Shown here piece after piece: positions 43,650-53,073 of a stretch of 64,000 bases of DNA. Below the pieces are notes generated by a model, which saw nothing but the letters and a program-made list of their open reading frames with translations, searched no databases and was not told where the DNA came from. The DNA is from JAPOVO01 sp026708165. Lineage in GTDB: Bacteria > Chloroflexota > UBA11872 > VXNJ01. Within the stretch, counting starts at the first letter, position 1. The number at the start of each line of letters is the position of its first letter. Location: positions 2,790,001 to 2,854,000 of the forward strand of contig OZ242360.1 of the NCBI GenBank assembly GCA_965208775.1, given 5' to 3'. A program made the position numbers and the translations under genes.

Positions 43650-44465
43650 CTAGCCGCCTTCGCCGGCCACGATGATCTGAACGGTGTCCAGCCGGTTGGT
43701 GTCAACGAACGGCCTTACATCGGCTTCCTTGAGGACGCTCGTACTGGTCGTGCGGATATTGACGACCTGTCCGACGAGGATGCCCTTGGGAAAGCCGCCG
43801 CCCAAGCCCGAGGTCACTACGAACTGACCGGGTTCGATGTTCTGATCTTCCAGAATCTGTCCCATGACGAGGTGGTTGTGCGACCGGCCGGTGGCCAATC
43901 CGTCGGCGTCGGTGTCGGCGCCCTGGATGCTTACGTTGACGACGCTGCTGACGCTCGTAATTGGCAGGATTTTGGCGGTGTTGCTTGTGGTTTCGACGAC
44001 GCGTCCAACAAGCCCGCCCCGCCACACGGCGGCCATCCCGTCCTGGATGCCGGAGGACTCGCCTTGATCAATCAATATCGTGTCGAGGAGATTGGAGCTG
44101 TCGCGGCCGACGACGCGAGCCGAAACAAGAGCTAGCTCGGGGTTCTGGCGCACATATTTTGCGGCCTCCCGCAGGGCGACGTTCTCACGGGCGGTGACCC
44201 TGAGGCGGGCGATTTCCGCCAGCAGCTCCGCGACCGTTGCATTCAGGCGTTCATTGTCGGACCGCAACTCGCCAAAGCGGCGCAAGTCGTCGAGCGTGGT
44301 GGCGAGGGAAGATGAAACTCCGCCAATCATTCGCTGCGCAGGATTGGATGCGCGCAGAATGATGTCTTCGACGGGCGACAGCGCCCCGTTGTTATGCAGC
44401 ACCGAGAATCCGAGCGAAAGCGCAGAGAGCAAAACAAGCCAGTAAAGCGAGGCTCGCGCTCTCAT
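43650..44465 (-). CDS. mreC: rod shape-determining protein MreC
   Basis: A bitopic protein of 271 residues with an N-terminal membrane anchor (about 8-24), a coiled-coil region (ELRSDNERLNATVAELLAEI) and two beta domains. Recognisable features are ALVSARVVGRDSSNLLDTIL, IDQGESSGIQDGMAAVW, LVGRVVETTSNTAKILPITS and the late segment FVVTSGLGGGFPKGILVG. It scaffolds the elongasome between MreB and the PBP2/RodA pair. It lies 22 nt after mreB. Confidence 0.94.
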   Translation of the reverse strand: MRARASLYWLVLLSALSLGFSVLHNNGALSPVEDIILRASNPAQRMIGGVSSSLATTLDDLRRFGELRSDNERLNATVAELLAEIARLRVTARENVALREAAKYVRQNPELALVSARVVGRDSSNLLDTILIDQGESSGIQDGMAAVWRGGLVGRVVETTSNTAKILPITSVSSVVNVSIQGADTDADGLATGRSHNHLVMGQILEDQNIEPGQFVVTSGLGGGFPKGILVGQVVNIRTTSTSVLKEADVRPFVDTNRLDTVQIIVAGEGG

Positions 44466-44487
44466 GAGTCGGGTGGTGTTTGAATCA

Positions 44488-45540
44488 CTACAACGGGTAT
44501 TGGTTATCCGATATGAAGATCTCGCGATAGGCGGTCAGATTTTGAAGGCAAGAGCCAGTGCCGCGCACCACGCACTCGAGCGGGCTTGGAGCTACAACTA
44601 CAGGAATGTCCGTGCCTTCTTCGAGACGCTTGTCCATTCCATTCAGGAGCGCGCCGCCTCCAGCAAGATATATGCCGTGCTCCATGACATCGGCCAGCAG
44701 TTCAGGCGGTGTTGCTTCCAGCGCCAGTTTCACGTTCTCGACGATCTCGTCGACGGTTGGGGAAATGGCTTCTCTGACCTGGCCGCTTGTAAGCTCCAGA
44801 GCTCGTGGGAGGCCGGTATTCAGGTCCCGCCCGCGAACGAACGTCTTGTCGTCGGCGCCATTGTCGGTGGCGCATCCAATCTCGATCTTGCAGGTTTCGG
44901 CGGTGCGCTCGCCGATGAGCAGCGAATGATCGGACCTGACGTAATCCACGATCTGCTCGTCGATTTCGTCCCCCGCTACCCGGATCGAATGGCTTATCAC
45001 GATCCCGCCAAGTGAAATGACCGCAACCTCAGTGGTGCCTCCGCCGATGTCGACGATCATGTTGCCGGCGGCCTCCTGCACGGGCTGTCCCACGCCGATT
45101 GCGGCGGCCATGGGCTCCTCGATCAGATAAGCTTCGCGGGCGCCGGCCTCGAGGGCCGCTTCGTGGACGGCTCGCTTCTCGACCTCGGTGACGCCGGAAG
45201 GGATCCCGACGATGACCCTGGGCCGCGGCAAGAACGGCGTTTCGTCGTGGACACGGTGGATAAAGTAGCGGAGCATCGTTTCGACCGTTTCGAAGTCGGC
45301 AATGACGCCGTCGCGCAAGGGGCGGGTCGCGACGATGTTGGTGGGAGTACGGCCCACCATTTTCTTAGCTTCGGTGCCAACGGCCAGAACTTTGCCGGTC
45401 CTGGTGTCGGTTGCCACGACTGAGGGCTCCGAGATAACCACGCCAATATCGCGCACGTAAACGAGCGTATTCGCGGTGCCGAGATCTATTCCGAGATCTC
45501 GCGAGAACAGGCCGAGAAGCGCGCTTAAGGGGCGAAACAT
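44488..45540 (-). CDS. mreB: rod shape-determining protein MreB
   Basis: The actin-like cytoskeletal ATPase of rod growth, 350 residues. The phosphate-1 loop is DLGIDLGTANTLVYV. Other motifs are PLRDGVIADFETVETMLRYF, the adenosine region GVTEVEKRAVHEAALEAGAR, the phosphate-2 loop VDIGGGTTEVAVISLGG, and the terminal AGGGALLNGMDKRLEEGTDI. All MreB elements are complete. It is first in the minus-strand shape operon; its promoter should lie in the 165-bp gap before lon (45541-45705). Confidence 0.97.
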   Translation of the reverse strand: MFRPLSALLGLFSRDLGIDLGTANTLVYVRDIGVVISEPSVVATDTRTGKVLAVGTEAKKMVGRTPTNIVATRPLRDGVIADFETVETMLRYFIHRVHDETPFLPRPRVIVGIPSGVTEVEKRAVHEAALEAGAREAYLIEEPMAAAIGVGQPVQEAAGNMIVDIGGGTTEVAVISLGGIVISHSIRVAGDEIDEQIVDYVRSDHSLLIGERTAETCKIEIGCATDNGADDKTFVRGRDLNTGLPRALELTSGQVREAISPTVDEIVENVKLALEATPPELLADVMEHGIYLAGGGALLNGMDKRLEEGTDIPVVVAPSPLECVVRGTGSCLQNLTAYREIFISDNQYPL

Positions 45541-45705
45541 CTAGACAACTCTCCGCCCCCTGGGCCTCCCACCGACGAAGCAGCCGAACCAACCGCCGGA
45601 CTCCAGCACAATGCCGAGTTTAGCACTGAAACGGGTGATGAATAGACAAAATGGCAGTTTGCTACTACATACGGCTGGGCAGCGACTACTCTCACTTGAA
45701 AACGC

Positions 45706-48156
45706 CTAGCCTGGCGTGCCGAGAAGGGCTGCTTCGACGACTTCGCCCATGTGCTTCGCCAGCACGAAGTTCAGATCGCGCTTCGCCTTGTCGGGAACGT
45801 CGTCGAGTTCACGGGCATTGGCCTCGGGCATTATGAATTGCTTTAAGCCGGCCCGATGCGCCGCGAGAATCTTCTCCTTGAGTCCGTCGGTGCGGAGGAT
45901 ACGCCCTCTTAGCGTAATTTCGCCAGTCATGGTTGTGTCCTTGCGGACAGCCCTTCCAGAGAGGGCGGAGGCGAGCGCGGTCGCAATCGTTATTCCGGCG
46001 GACGATCCATCCTTTGGAATACCCCCGTTGGGAATGTGGACGTGGAAGTCCATGCTGTCGAACTTTCGCTGGTCGATGCCGAAGTCGGCTGCGTGAGACC
46101 TCAAATAGGTCTGGGCTGCCTTGATCGATTCCTTCATCACGTCGCCCAACAGTCCGGTCGTCATCAGACCGCCGCTACCCTCGTTAATGATTACTTCAAC
46201 CGGCATAAGCTCACCGCCGGAGGCAGTTCTGAATACACCGGTGGCGGTGGCTACTTCGTCGTTTTCCTCGGCGGCTCCGAACCTGAATTTAGGCGCCCCC
46301 AGGTATTTGGGAACCGAGCGCGCCGTTAGCTTGACGGGGGATTTGCCGCCTTCGGCGAGCCGGAACGCCCGCCTGCGACACAACGTCGCTATCTCACGCT
46401 CAAGACTGCGGACTCCGGCTTCCCGCGTGTATTCGCGGATGATGCGTTGCAGGGCGCTCGTGCCGACTTTGAGGTGTTGCTCCTGCAGTCCATGTTCACG
46501 CAGCTGACGCGGCAACACGAATTTTTCGGCTATGGCGACTTTTTCGTCTTCAACGTAGCCGGGAATCTCGACAACCTCCATACGGTCGACAAGCGCAGGC
46601 GGTAGACCATAGAGAGTATTCGCGGCAGCTATGAAGAGCACGTTCGAGATGTTGTACGGAATCTCGAGATAGTGGTCCGAAAACGCGTGGTTCTGCTCAG
46701 GGTCGAGGACTTCGAGAAGGGCGGTCGTCGGGTCGCCGCGAAAGTCAATACCGAGCTTGTCGATTTCGTCGAGCATGAAAACCGGGTTTATTGTTCCAGC
46801 GTCCCGCATAGTTTGTAGAATGCGGCCCGGCATTGAGCCGATGTACGTTCGGCGGTGTCCCCGGATTTCGGCTTCGTCGCGCACGCCACCCAGAGTGACG
46901 CGGACGAATTTCCGTCCCATGGAGTCTGCTATCGCTTGACCCAGGCTTGTCTTGCCGACCCCAGGCGGTCCAACGAGGCAGAGGACGGGACTGCGCATTC
47001 GTCTGGCGAGTTTTCTGACCGAGAGATACTCGAGGATTCGCTCCTTGACCGGCTCTAGACCAAAGTGACTGTCGTTCAGGACTTGCTCGGCCGTCGCGAT
47101 GTCGAGTCGGTCTCGGGTCCGTTTCTTCCACGGCAAATCGAGTATCCATTCGACGTAGTTTCGAATTACGTTTATTTCCGGGGCGCCGGGAGGCATGGAG
47201 TTGAGCCGGTCGATCTCCTTCGTTACGCGCTCCTCGACCGCCGGTGGATAGGATCCTTGCTCAAGGCGGTCGGCGAGCTCCTGGGCTTCACGGGCGGCGA
47301 GGTCCGTTTCGCCGATCTCTTTGGTTATCGCCTTCATCTGTTCTTTGAGAACGTAAGTGTGCTGCGCCTTCTCGACCTTGGCATTTATCTTCGACTCGAT
47401 GGACTTACCTGTCTCAAGGAGCTGAATTTCGTTGACGACTATTTCGTGCAGACGCTGAAGGCGCTCGGACACCTGCTCCAGCTCGAGCAACTCCTGGAGC
47501 TGCAAGAACGGAATATCCATCGACGAGGCGACCACGTCGGCCAGGACCGACGGGCTCTCGGCGTTCATCGCCCTTATATACACATCTTCCGGCAGATGTT
47601 CGCTGAGATCTACGGCCTTCTTGAACAGCCTTAGCATTCCACTGCTCATGGTCTCGGTCGCCGGCGCCGGTTCGGGCGAGTCGTTGAAAACCCAGCCGTG
47701 CCCTCGAAAGTACGGTCTCTCTTGCGAGAACTCGTGGATGCGGATGCGGCGGCGCCCTTCCACCAATACGCTTGTTGTTCCGTCGGGGAGCTTGAGCATT
47801 CTGGCAACGTGAGCCTGGGTGCCTACCGTGAATAGATCGTCGGCGGTGATCGACTCCTTATCGGGGTCTTGCTGAGCTACGACAAGGATGCGCTTGTCGC
47901 CGGCCATTGCGGCCTCGATGGCAGCGATCGAGACATCGCGCGATACCAGCAGCGGACTCATAACTTCGCGTACGGGAAACAGGACCGTGCCGCGAACGGG
48001 AAGAACGGGCAAATCGACAGCGTCGGGGCCGTCGTCATCATCGCCGATTTCCACATCGACGTTGATAATCTCGCCCTCTTCAAACTGGTTCTCCGAGTAG
48101 CCTCGATCGGGATCGCTTGGAAGCCAGACTTTCTCTTCTTCGCTACTCAAACTCAT
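45706..48156 (-). CDS. lon: ATP-dependent protease Lon
   Basis: A soluble AAA+ serine protease of 816 residues, normal length. It has an acidic N-terminal extension of about 45 residues (IINVDVEIGDDDDGPDAVD) before the LON substrate domain (LPVLPVRGTVLFP). The AAA+ module has Walker A GPPGVGKTS and Walker B VFMLDEIDKLG, and the protease domain has the Ser-Lys dyad: PKDGSSAGIT (serine) and the lysine in LKEKILAAHRAG. Its ATG overlaps the stop of the upstream PHP gene (TAATG), so the two are coupled. No CIRCE or other heat-shock operator is evident upstream. Confidence 0.97.
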   Translation of the reverse strand: MSLSSEEEKVWLPSDPDRGYSENQFEEGEIINVDVEIGDDDDGPDAVDLPVLPVRGTVLFPVREVMSPLLVSRDVSIAAIEAAMAGDKRILVVAQQDPDKESITADDLFTVGTQAHVARMLKLPDGTTSVLVEGRRRIRIHEFSQERPYFRGHGWVFNDSPEPAPATETMSSGMLRLFKKAVDLSEHLPEDVYIRAMNAESPSVLADVVASSMDIPFLQLQELLELEQVSERLQRLHEIVVNEIQLLETGKSIESKINAKVEKAQHTYVLKEQMKAITKEIGETDLAAREAQELADRLEQGSYPPAVEERVTKEIDRLNSMPPGAPEINVIRNYVEWILDLPWKKRTRDRLDIATAEQVLNDSHFGLEPVKERILEYLSVRKLARRMRSPVLCLVGPPGVGKTSLGQAIADSMGRKFVRVTLGGVRDEAEIRGHRRTYIGSMPGRILQTMRDAGTINPVFMLDEIDKLGIDFRGDPTTALLEVLDPEQNHAFSDHYLEIPYNISNVLFIAAANTLYGLPPALVDRMEVVEIPGYVEDEKVAIAEKFVLPRQLREHGLQEQHLKVGTSALQRIIREYTREAGVRSLEREIATLCRRRAFRLAEGGKSPVKLTARSVPKYLGAPKFRFGAAEENDEVATATGVFRTASGGELMPVEVIINEGSGGLMTTGLLGDVMKESIKAAQTYLRSHAADFGIDQRKFDSMDFHVHIPNGGIPKDGSSAGITIATALASALSGRAVRKDTTMTGEITLRGRILRTDGLKEKILAAHRAGLKQFIMPEANARELDDVPDKAKRDLNFVLAKHMGEVVEAALLGTPG

Positions 48157-48842
48157 TACCTCACAATTGGAATCGTTTTCTGATCGATACCGAGTCGTCG
48201 CAAGAGCGCTCGGGGATTTTCTTCGAGAACAATGGCGGCTTCGGCCTCCGACAGGCCCGCGCCGTGCGCGATTGTTCGGGCGCGGTCGGCGGTCAGGATG
48301 TCGCCCGGCCCGTGGGCATCGCTGTTTACGATCATCGGCGCTCCCGTCTTACGACAGACTGAAGCCACGAATCCGTTGGCGAGTGAATGGCCAGAACGTC
48401 CCGAAAGCTCTATGAATTTGCCGGAGTCTCGCGCCGTCTCGGCGGTCTCGTAATCAAGGAGTCCCGGGTGGGCGATCACGTCTACGGCGTGAGAGGCCGC
48501 GGCAGCGCGATTTGTACCCGGCGGCACGTCCTCAGAAACCGTCTCTCCGTGAACTACTACCAATTCGGCACCGAGCTCCTTGGCGCGCAAGGCGGCTAGA
48601 TCAATTTCAGATGGCGGAACGTAGGTGAGCTCGACTCCCGGCAAGACTCGAATGTCCCAGTTGTCCGATGCAGTGCGGCAGCTTTCCACCAATGAATCGA
48701 GCAACCATTCAAGTTCCGCGATTCCGGCGTGGTCGGTAATCGCGAGGACATCGTAGCCGTGACGGTAACACCGATAAGACAGCTCAAGTGGCGAGAGCAC
48801 GCCGTCGCTTAGAAACGTATGGGTGTGAAAGTCGTAAAGCAA
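48156..48842 (-). CDS. PHP-domain histidinol-phosphatase-like protein
   Basis: A compact PHP hydrolase of 228 residues. It opens MLYDFHTHTFLSDGVLSP, with the HxH metal pair, then ITDHAGIAELE, DVIAHPGLLDYE and IVNSDAHGPGDI, so all four metal-binding regions are present. It resembles the histidinol phosphate phosphatase family that includes many proteins of unknown substrate. Translation starts at TTG. It is coupled to lon by a 1-nt overlap. Confidence 0.87.
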   Translation of the reverse strand: MLYDFHTHTFLSDGVLSPLELSYRCYRHGYDVLAITDHAGIAELEWLLDSLVESCRTASDNWDIRVLPGVELTYVPPSEIDLAALRAKELGAELVVVHGETVSEDVPPGTNRAAAASHAVDVIAHPGLLDYETAETARDSGKFIELSGRSGHSLANGFVASVCRKTGAPMIVNSDAHGPGDILTADRARTIAHGAGLSEAEAAIVLEENPRALLRRLGIDQKTIPIVR

Positions 48843-49188
48843 CTGCTACCGTCCAGTCGACCGCCCGTACATTATGAGGAGCTTGATATTCAAATTATCG
48901 CAGGCCAGGAAAGCCAGGGCCGGTAAGTTTCAACGAGCAATGCGACGGCTCGCGCTCCGCGGTCCCGCCGCCGGCCGGCTGGAACCGGCCCCGAAGTCCG
49001 ATACGCCGAGTTCATATTTTACCGGGGATCGCTTAGTTGGACGTTCGGCGTGGGGGGAACAAAACCGGCCAACATCAGGTTCGAGCCAGCCCGACGCGGC
49101 GAACTTCCGTTACAACTCGCAGGGCTTCATACTTGGGGAGGACGAGCGGTCCGGCCGCCCTTAGAGACAAAGGCAGGAATTACCGAAC
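48843..49188. other. intergenic region between the PHP gene and the NUDIX gene
   Basis: About 345 bp between divergent units. I find no conserved gene; a frame of about 95 codons on the plus strand is low-complexity and unrecognised. A hairpin GGCCGG-CTGGAA-CCGGCC sits at 48973-48990. Promoters for the PHP-lon pair and for the NUDIX/ccm cluster must lie here, but no convincing boxes can be named. I saw no SRP RNA, tRNA or tmRNA signature. Confidence 0.4.
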
Positions 49189-49695
49189 TTGGCGGAAAAG
49201 ACTTCTGGCGAATCGGTTTTCGAGTATTACAACCGCGGCTACAACGTGGGCGTCGGCGGAGCGGTGGTAAAGGAAGGACGGTTGCTGCTGGTGAGACGGG
49301 CGAGCGCCTATGGTAGAGGAAACTGGCAAATCCCCGGCGGATTCATCGAGCGGACTGAATCGATGGAAGACGCCGTGGTTCGGGAAGTGGAGGAAGAGGC
49401 GGGAGTCGACGCGTCTCCGCGAGGAATACTGGCGATACGCAACAGGCTGTTCGACGGATCGAACAGCACTTACGTGGTTTTTCAAATGGACTGGGTCGGC
49501 GGAGAGCCGCGGGCGGACGGAATCGAGACCGACCGAGCCGAGTGGTTTTCGCTCGATGAGATCAGGGCGCTGAAGAGTCGCCCGTCAATTAATTTGGCTT
49601 TGGCTGAGGCGGCTCTGGGCGAAACACCCGGCCTGCTCACGGGCAAGCTGGTGAGCAGTATCGACGGCGACACGTATACGCTTTTCGTGGGATAA
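49189..49695 (+). CDS. NUDIX hydrolase
   Basis: A 168-residue hydrolase of nucleoside diphosphate-X compounds. The NUDIX box runs from GGFIERTESMEDAVV through REVEEEAGV, with the catalytic REVEEE intact, preceded by GNWQIPGG. The substrate (for example ADP-ribose, oxidised nucleotides or NADH) cannot be told. The apparent start is TTG with AGGCAGGA about 10 nt upstream. It precedes the cytochrome c maturation genes by 43 nt and may share their promoter. Confidence 0.92.
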   Translation: MAEKTSGESVFEYYNRGYNVGVGGAVVKEGRLLLVRRASAYGRGNWQIPGGFIERTESMEDAVVREVEEEAGVDASPRGILAIRNRLFDGSNSTYVVFQMDWVGGEPRADGIETDRAEWFSLDEIRALKSRPSINLALAEAALGETPGLLTGKLVSSIDGDTYTLFVG

Positions 49696-49738
49696 GAGGT
49701 TTAGCTCGTGGCCGTGGTCTGGCAAATCGGCGGCTGAG

Positions 49739-50224
49739 ATGGATGTCTGGTCGCTCGTTCTGCTGGTTATTCGAACGATCCATGCCATCGCCGCAGCGAT
49801 CTGGGTTGGCGGGGGAATCGTATTGCTAGTCGCGATAATGCCGGCTCTTGTCAAGGCGGAGGGCGGCAGACCGGCGAGATTGGCCGCCGGCATAGCGGCG
49901 AGATTCGGCAGGGTCGCCGGCGGCGCGATTGGCGTATTTGTCATCACCGGTGGCATATTGGCGTTCGAGCGTCTCGCGCAGCCGGGGGTGACCCCGGCGT
50001 ACGGCGTGGTGCTTGGGATCAAAGTGGCCCTCTCGTTCTTGGCGTTCGGCCTTGTGTGGCAAAAGGGGGCTTGGCTGGAAGGCTGGGAGTCGAAACCGAT
50101 CACCGGTCTGATCAAGTCTGCAAGGACTAGCCGGAGCGGTATGGCGGTCGTCATCGGACTGGCGATCTATTTCATATCTGTACTGGCGCAATACATCTTT
50201 GAGCAAAGCCTTCTCCAAGGGTGA
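49739..50224 (+). CDS. CopD/DUF2269-like integral membrane protein
   Basis: A 161-residue protein with four predicted membrane helices and a histidine in the first (RTIHAIAAAIWVGGGIVLL), as in copper-resistance-D and related membrane proteins that may bind haem or metal. Other helices are VAGGAIGVFVITGGIL, VVLGIKVALSFLAFGLVW and MAVVIGLAIYFISVLAQYIF. Its place before ccmE suggests a role in haem or copper handling for cytochromes, but that is inference from position. Confidence in the gene is high, in the function low. Confidence 0.82.
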   Translation: MDVWSLVLLVIRTIHAIAAAIWVGGGIVLLVAIMPALVKAEGGRPARLAAGIAARFGRVAGGAIGVFVITGGILAFERLAQPGVTPAYGVVLGIKVALSFLAFGLVWQKGAWLEGWESKPITGLIKSARTSRSGMAVVIGLAIYFISVLAQYIFEQSLLQG

Positions 50225-50320
50225 TATTTTGCAAGGTTGCTTGCTCTTGGGAAGCGTGCCAGTCCGTATACTGAGCAACGTCGTGAAGATTTCGAAAATG
50301 AATGGAATTCAGGCAGCCAA

Positions 50321-50803
50321 ATGCGGTCGGCGTCGGTGAAGGACGCAGAGGTGATTTCCTCCGAGGCGCCTCTCCGCGGGGTTCGCTTGCCGCCGCTTCG
50401 CTTTCTGATTCCGTCGGCGATTATCGTCGTGGCGGCTGGGTTTCTTATTTGGTCGGCGACGCGGGCAGCAGCTGTCTATTACCTGACTCTTGACGAAGTG
50501 GTGGTCCAGGGGCAGGCGATCTCGGGAAAATCGATAAGGGTGCAGGGGACCGTAAAAGACGGCTCAATAGAACGGGCGGAAGGCGCCACTGGGATCAAGT
50601 TCACGCTTACGGACAACGTGAGGGAAATTCCGGTTGTCTACGAGCGAACGCCTCCCGACCTGCTCGGCTATTCGACGGAGCAGCGTTATCAGGACGTGGT
50701 GGTGGAAGGGACGGTCGACGAGACAGGGGTGTTGCGAGCGCGCAACTTGCTCGTAAAACACGGTCCTGAGTTCGAGCCGGTCGAGTCCCTGGAACAGCAA
50801 TGA
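50321..50803 (+). CDS. ccmE: cytochrome c maturation haem chaperone CcmE
   Basis: The periplasmic haem chaperone of system I, 160 residues from ATG 50321. An N-terminal anchor (FLIPSAIIVVAAGFLIWSAT) is followed by the OB-fold with GKSIRVQGTVKDGSIER and KFTLTDNVREIPVVYERTPP. The haem-attaching histidine is in LLVKHGPEFEP; the residue four positions on, usually tyrosine (HxxxY), is phenylalanine here. The frame is open back to 50237, but the upstream part is unlike CcmE. It lies 24 nt before the ccmAB fusion. Confidence 0.92.
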   Translation: MRSASVKDAEVISSEAPLRGVRLPPLRFLIPSAIIVVAAGFLIWSATRAAAVYYLTLDEVVVQGQAISGKSIRVQGTVKDGSIERAEGATGIKFTLTDNVREIPVVYERTPPDLLGYSTEQRYQDVVVEGTVDETGVLRARNLLVKHGPEFEPVESLEQQ

Positions 50804-50827
50804 TCCGAGCACTACCGGCAAGTTGTA

Positions 50828-52309
50828 TTGCAAGTTGATCGAGGTTCGGAGCCGGTCGCAAGCGCCCAATCGGTAACCTGCCGGCTTGGCCGGGCGTTTG
50901 CGCTTAGAGATGTTTCCCTGGACGTCTTTCGGGGCGAGCGGCTGGCGCTGCTGGGGCCTAACGGATCGGGGAAAACCACCCTTCTCAAAGTACTAGCCGG
51001 ACTGCTTGCGCCGACGGCCGGCAAAGTCGCCGTGTGTGGACTGGATACCGGGCGAGGCCAGGTCGCGTTTCGCAGGGATATCGGATACGCAGGGCATCGT
51101 CCCCACCATTACCCGGACTTGACCGTGAGGGAAAACCTGACGATGGTTTCGAGGTTTTTCCTGGTCGACAACCATGCTTCTCGAATGGATCGACTGACGC
51201 GCGATCTGGAGATCGAGTCTCACCTGGACTTGCGGGCGGGAGCGCTATCCCGCGGACAACAGCAGCGGCTCGCCCTGGCGATTGCCTTACTGCCCGAGCC
51301 CCGGTTGCTCCTGCTGGACGAGCCGGAAGCGGCGCTGGACGCGGCGACGCGGAGCAGACTTGGATGGATTTTCGAGGCACACGCTCGCGATTCGGGAATC
51401 ATATTCGCCACTCACGACCTGGCGAGCGCGTCGGAGCTGGCCCAGCGCGCCCTGGTATTACGTCGGGGAGGCCTGGTGGGAGAGCTGGCGCTTCAAGCGG
51501 GCGGCACGGATAATTTGCGCGAGAGGGTCGCCGAAGCGCTTTGCGCTCCGCGAGCCGTACGTTACGGGACGGTCAGCAGAGCCGTGACTCAATCTGGTCG
51601 ACAGATTGCGAATGCGGGGATTCGAGCCGCGGGGCGGGTGGGAACCATCAATCAGATGATTGCCCTGATTGGTAAGGACGTGCGGCTGGAATGGAGGACG
51701 CGCGAGATCGTTCCCGCTCTGGCGGTTCTGAGTCTACTCATGGTCATCGCCTTCAGCCTAGCGTTCGTCGCTCCGGCCGAAGACGTTCCTGCGGTGGCGG
51801 CAGGCGTCCTGTGGGCCAGCCTGATATTCGCGACGCTGGCCGGCGGTCTAAGGAGCTTCTCCGCAGAGCGCGACCAGGGGACTATCGAAGCAATAGTGCT
51901 CGCGCCGGTTCTGCGCTCCGCGATTTATCTGGCAAAAGCAGCCGTGAACTTCGCCTTTCTGACGGTGGTCGGATTGCTGACACTCGTGAGCGTCGCGATC
52001 TTGTTCGACGTCAAGCTGATCAGGTGGGAGATGCTAGGACTGCTTGCATTAGGCGCCGGCTCACTATCGTCGGTGGGTTCGCTCTACGGAGCAGTGACAG
52101 CCAACGTTCGCGCCCGAGAGCTGCTTATCCCGGTGCTACTGCTGCCGGTCGCATTGCCGATTTTGATTGCGGGAGTCGCGGCCACGCTGTCGGTTTTGGA
52201 CGTGACGAGCAATGCGTCACAATTCCCTTGGATAGGGCTCCTCGCTGGCTTCCTCGCCATAATGGCGAGCTTGGGGGCGATTCTTTTTGATCACGTACTG
52301 GGCGACTAG
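50828..52309 (+). CDS. ccmAB: haem exporter ABC transporter, CcmA-CcmB fusion
   Basis: One 493-residue protein combining both subunits of the CcmAB exporter that releases haem-loaded CcmE. Residues 1-240 are the ATPase: Walker A GPNGSGKT (43-50), signature LSRGQ (140-144; usually LSxGQ), Walker B LLLLDEP (160-166) and the switch H196. A linker of about 30 residues leads to the CcmB permease from about 275 (MIALIGKDVRLEWRTREIV), with six membrane helices. CcmA and CcmB are normally separate genes. The only candidate start is TTG at 50828 with no clear ribosome-binding site. Confidence 0.92.
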   Translation: MQVDRGSEPVASAQSVTCRLGRAFALRDVSLDVFRGERLALLGPNGSGKTTLLKVLAGLLAPTAGKVAVCGLDTGRGQVAFRRDIGYAGHRPHHYPDLTVRENLTMVSRFFLVDNHASRMDRLTRDLEIESHLDLRAGALSRGQQQRLALAIALLPEPRLLLLDEPEAALDAATRSRLGWIFEAHARDSGIIFATHDLASASELAQRALVLRRGGLVGELALQAGGTDNLRERVAEALCAPRAVRYGTVSRAVTQSGRQIANAGIRAAGRVGTINQMIALIGKDVRLEWRTREIVPALAVLSLLMVIAFSLAFVAPAEDVPAVAAGVLWASLIFATLAGGLRSFSAERDQGTIEAIVLAPVLRSAIYLAKAAVNFAFLTVVGLLTLVSVAILFDVKLIRWEMLGLLALGAGSLSSVGSLYGAVTANVRARELLIPVLLLPVALPILIAGVAATLSVLDVTSNASQFPWIGLLAGFLAIMASLGAILFDHVLGD

Positions 52310-52335
52310 CCATTTGTTAGGGGGACCGGTTGCCG

Positions 52336-53073
52336 ATGAACGGTAGCGTCGAAGCTGGTAGACCCGGTCTCTTGCGCGGGGCGGGTGCCGGCACGTTGGT
52401 CCTCTGGGCTACCACCGCCGTCGTGATGACGGCGGCACTCTACATGATGTTCCTGTATGCGCCGACGGAGGCCGTCCAGGGCGATCTACAGCGACTGTTC
52501 TACGTGCACATGTCGACGGCGCTCATCGGATACGTCGGCTTCTTCGTCACTTTTCTGGCCGGGGCGATCTACCTGGCGAGGGGTTCGGTCAGTTGGGACC
52601 GGCTGGCGAGGGCTTCGGCCATTATCGGAGTCGTGTTCATCACTATCGTCCTGATAACCGGCTGTCTTTGGGGAACCAAAGTCTGGGGCGCGTGCTGGAC
52701 GTGGGACCCGCGGCTGACGACGACGCTGATTCTGTGGTTCATCTACGTCGGCTACCTGATGCTGCGAGGGTACGTCGACGACCCGCAGGCCAGGATGCGA
52801 CTGGCGGCGATAGTCGGGATAGTCGGGTTCGTTGTGGTGCCGATCAACTACATGTCGGTCTATTGGTGGCGAAGCTTGCATCCTCAGGCGACCGTGCTGC
52901 GTCCGGAGGGGCCCGGGCTCTCGTCGGAGATGCTTGTGACGCTGCTGGTGACGATGGCGGCGTTTTTACTGCTTTACGCCGTATTGCTTCGACTTCAACT
53001 GAAGCTGGAGAGCCTTATCGACGAGCTTGAGGACTTGCGGTTCCGGAGATTGCTCCAGGAGACTGATGGATGA
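52336..53073 (+). CDS. ccmC: cytochrome c maturation protein CcmC
   Basis: Haem-handling membrane protein that loads haem onto CcmE. The 245 residues have six helices and the tryptophan-rich signature WGACWTWDPRLTTTLILW in the periplasmic loop, plus haem-ligand histidines in LFYVHMSTALIGY and WWRSLHPQATV. The ATG at 52336 has AGGGGGA upstream; a TTG two codons earlier is in frame. Its stop overlaps ccmD by 4 nt. Confidence 0.95.
   Translation: MNGSVEAGRPGLLRGAGAGTLVLWATTAVVMTAALYMMFLYAPTEAVQGDLQRLFYVHMSTALIGYVGFFVTFLAGAIYLARGSVSWDRLARASAIIGVVFITIVLITGCLWGTKVWGACWTWDPRLTTTLILWFIYVGYLMLRGYVDDPQARMRLAAIVGIVGFVVVPINYMSVYWWRSLHPQATVLRPEGPGLSSEMLVTLLVTMAAFLLLYAVLLRLQLKLESLIDELEDLRFRRLLQETDG

Noticed and set aside
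49077..49093. GGTTCGAGCC resembling a tRNA T-arm
   Set aside because: The flanks do not pair as a 5-bp T stem and no acceptor, D or anticodon arm can be built.
48874..49164. 96-codon frame upstream of the NUDIX gene
   Set aside because: Arg/Gly/Pro-rich, no recognisable content and no plausible start signal.
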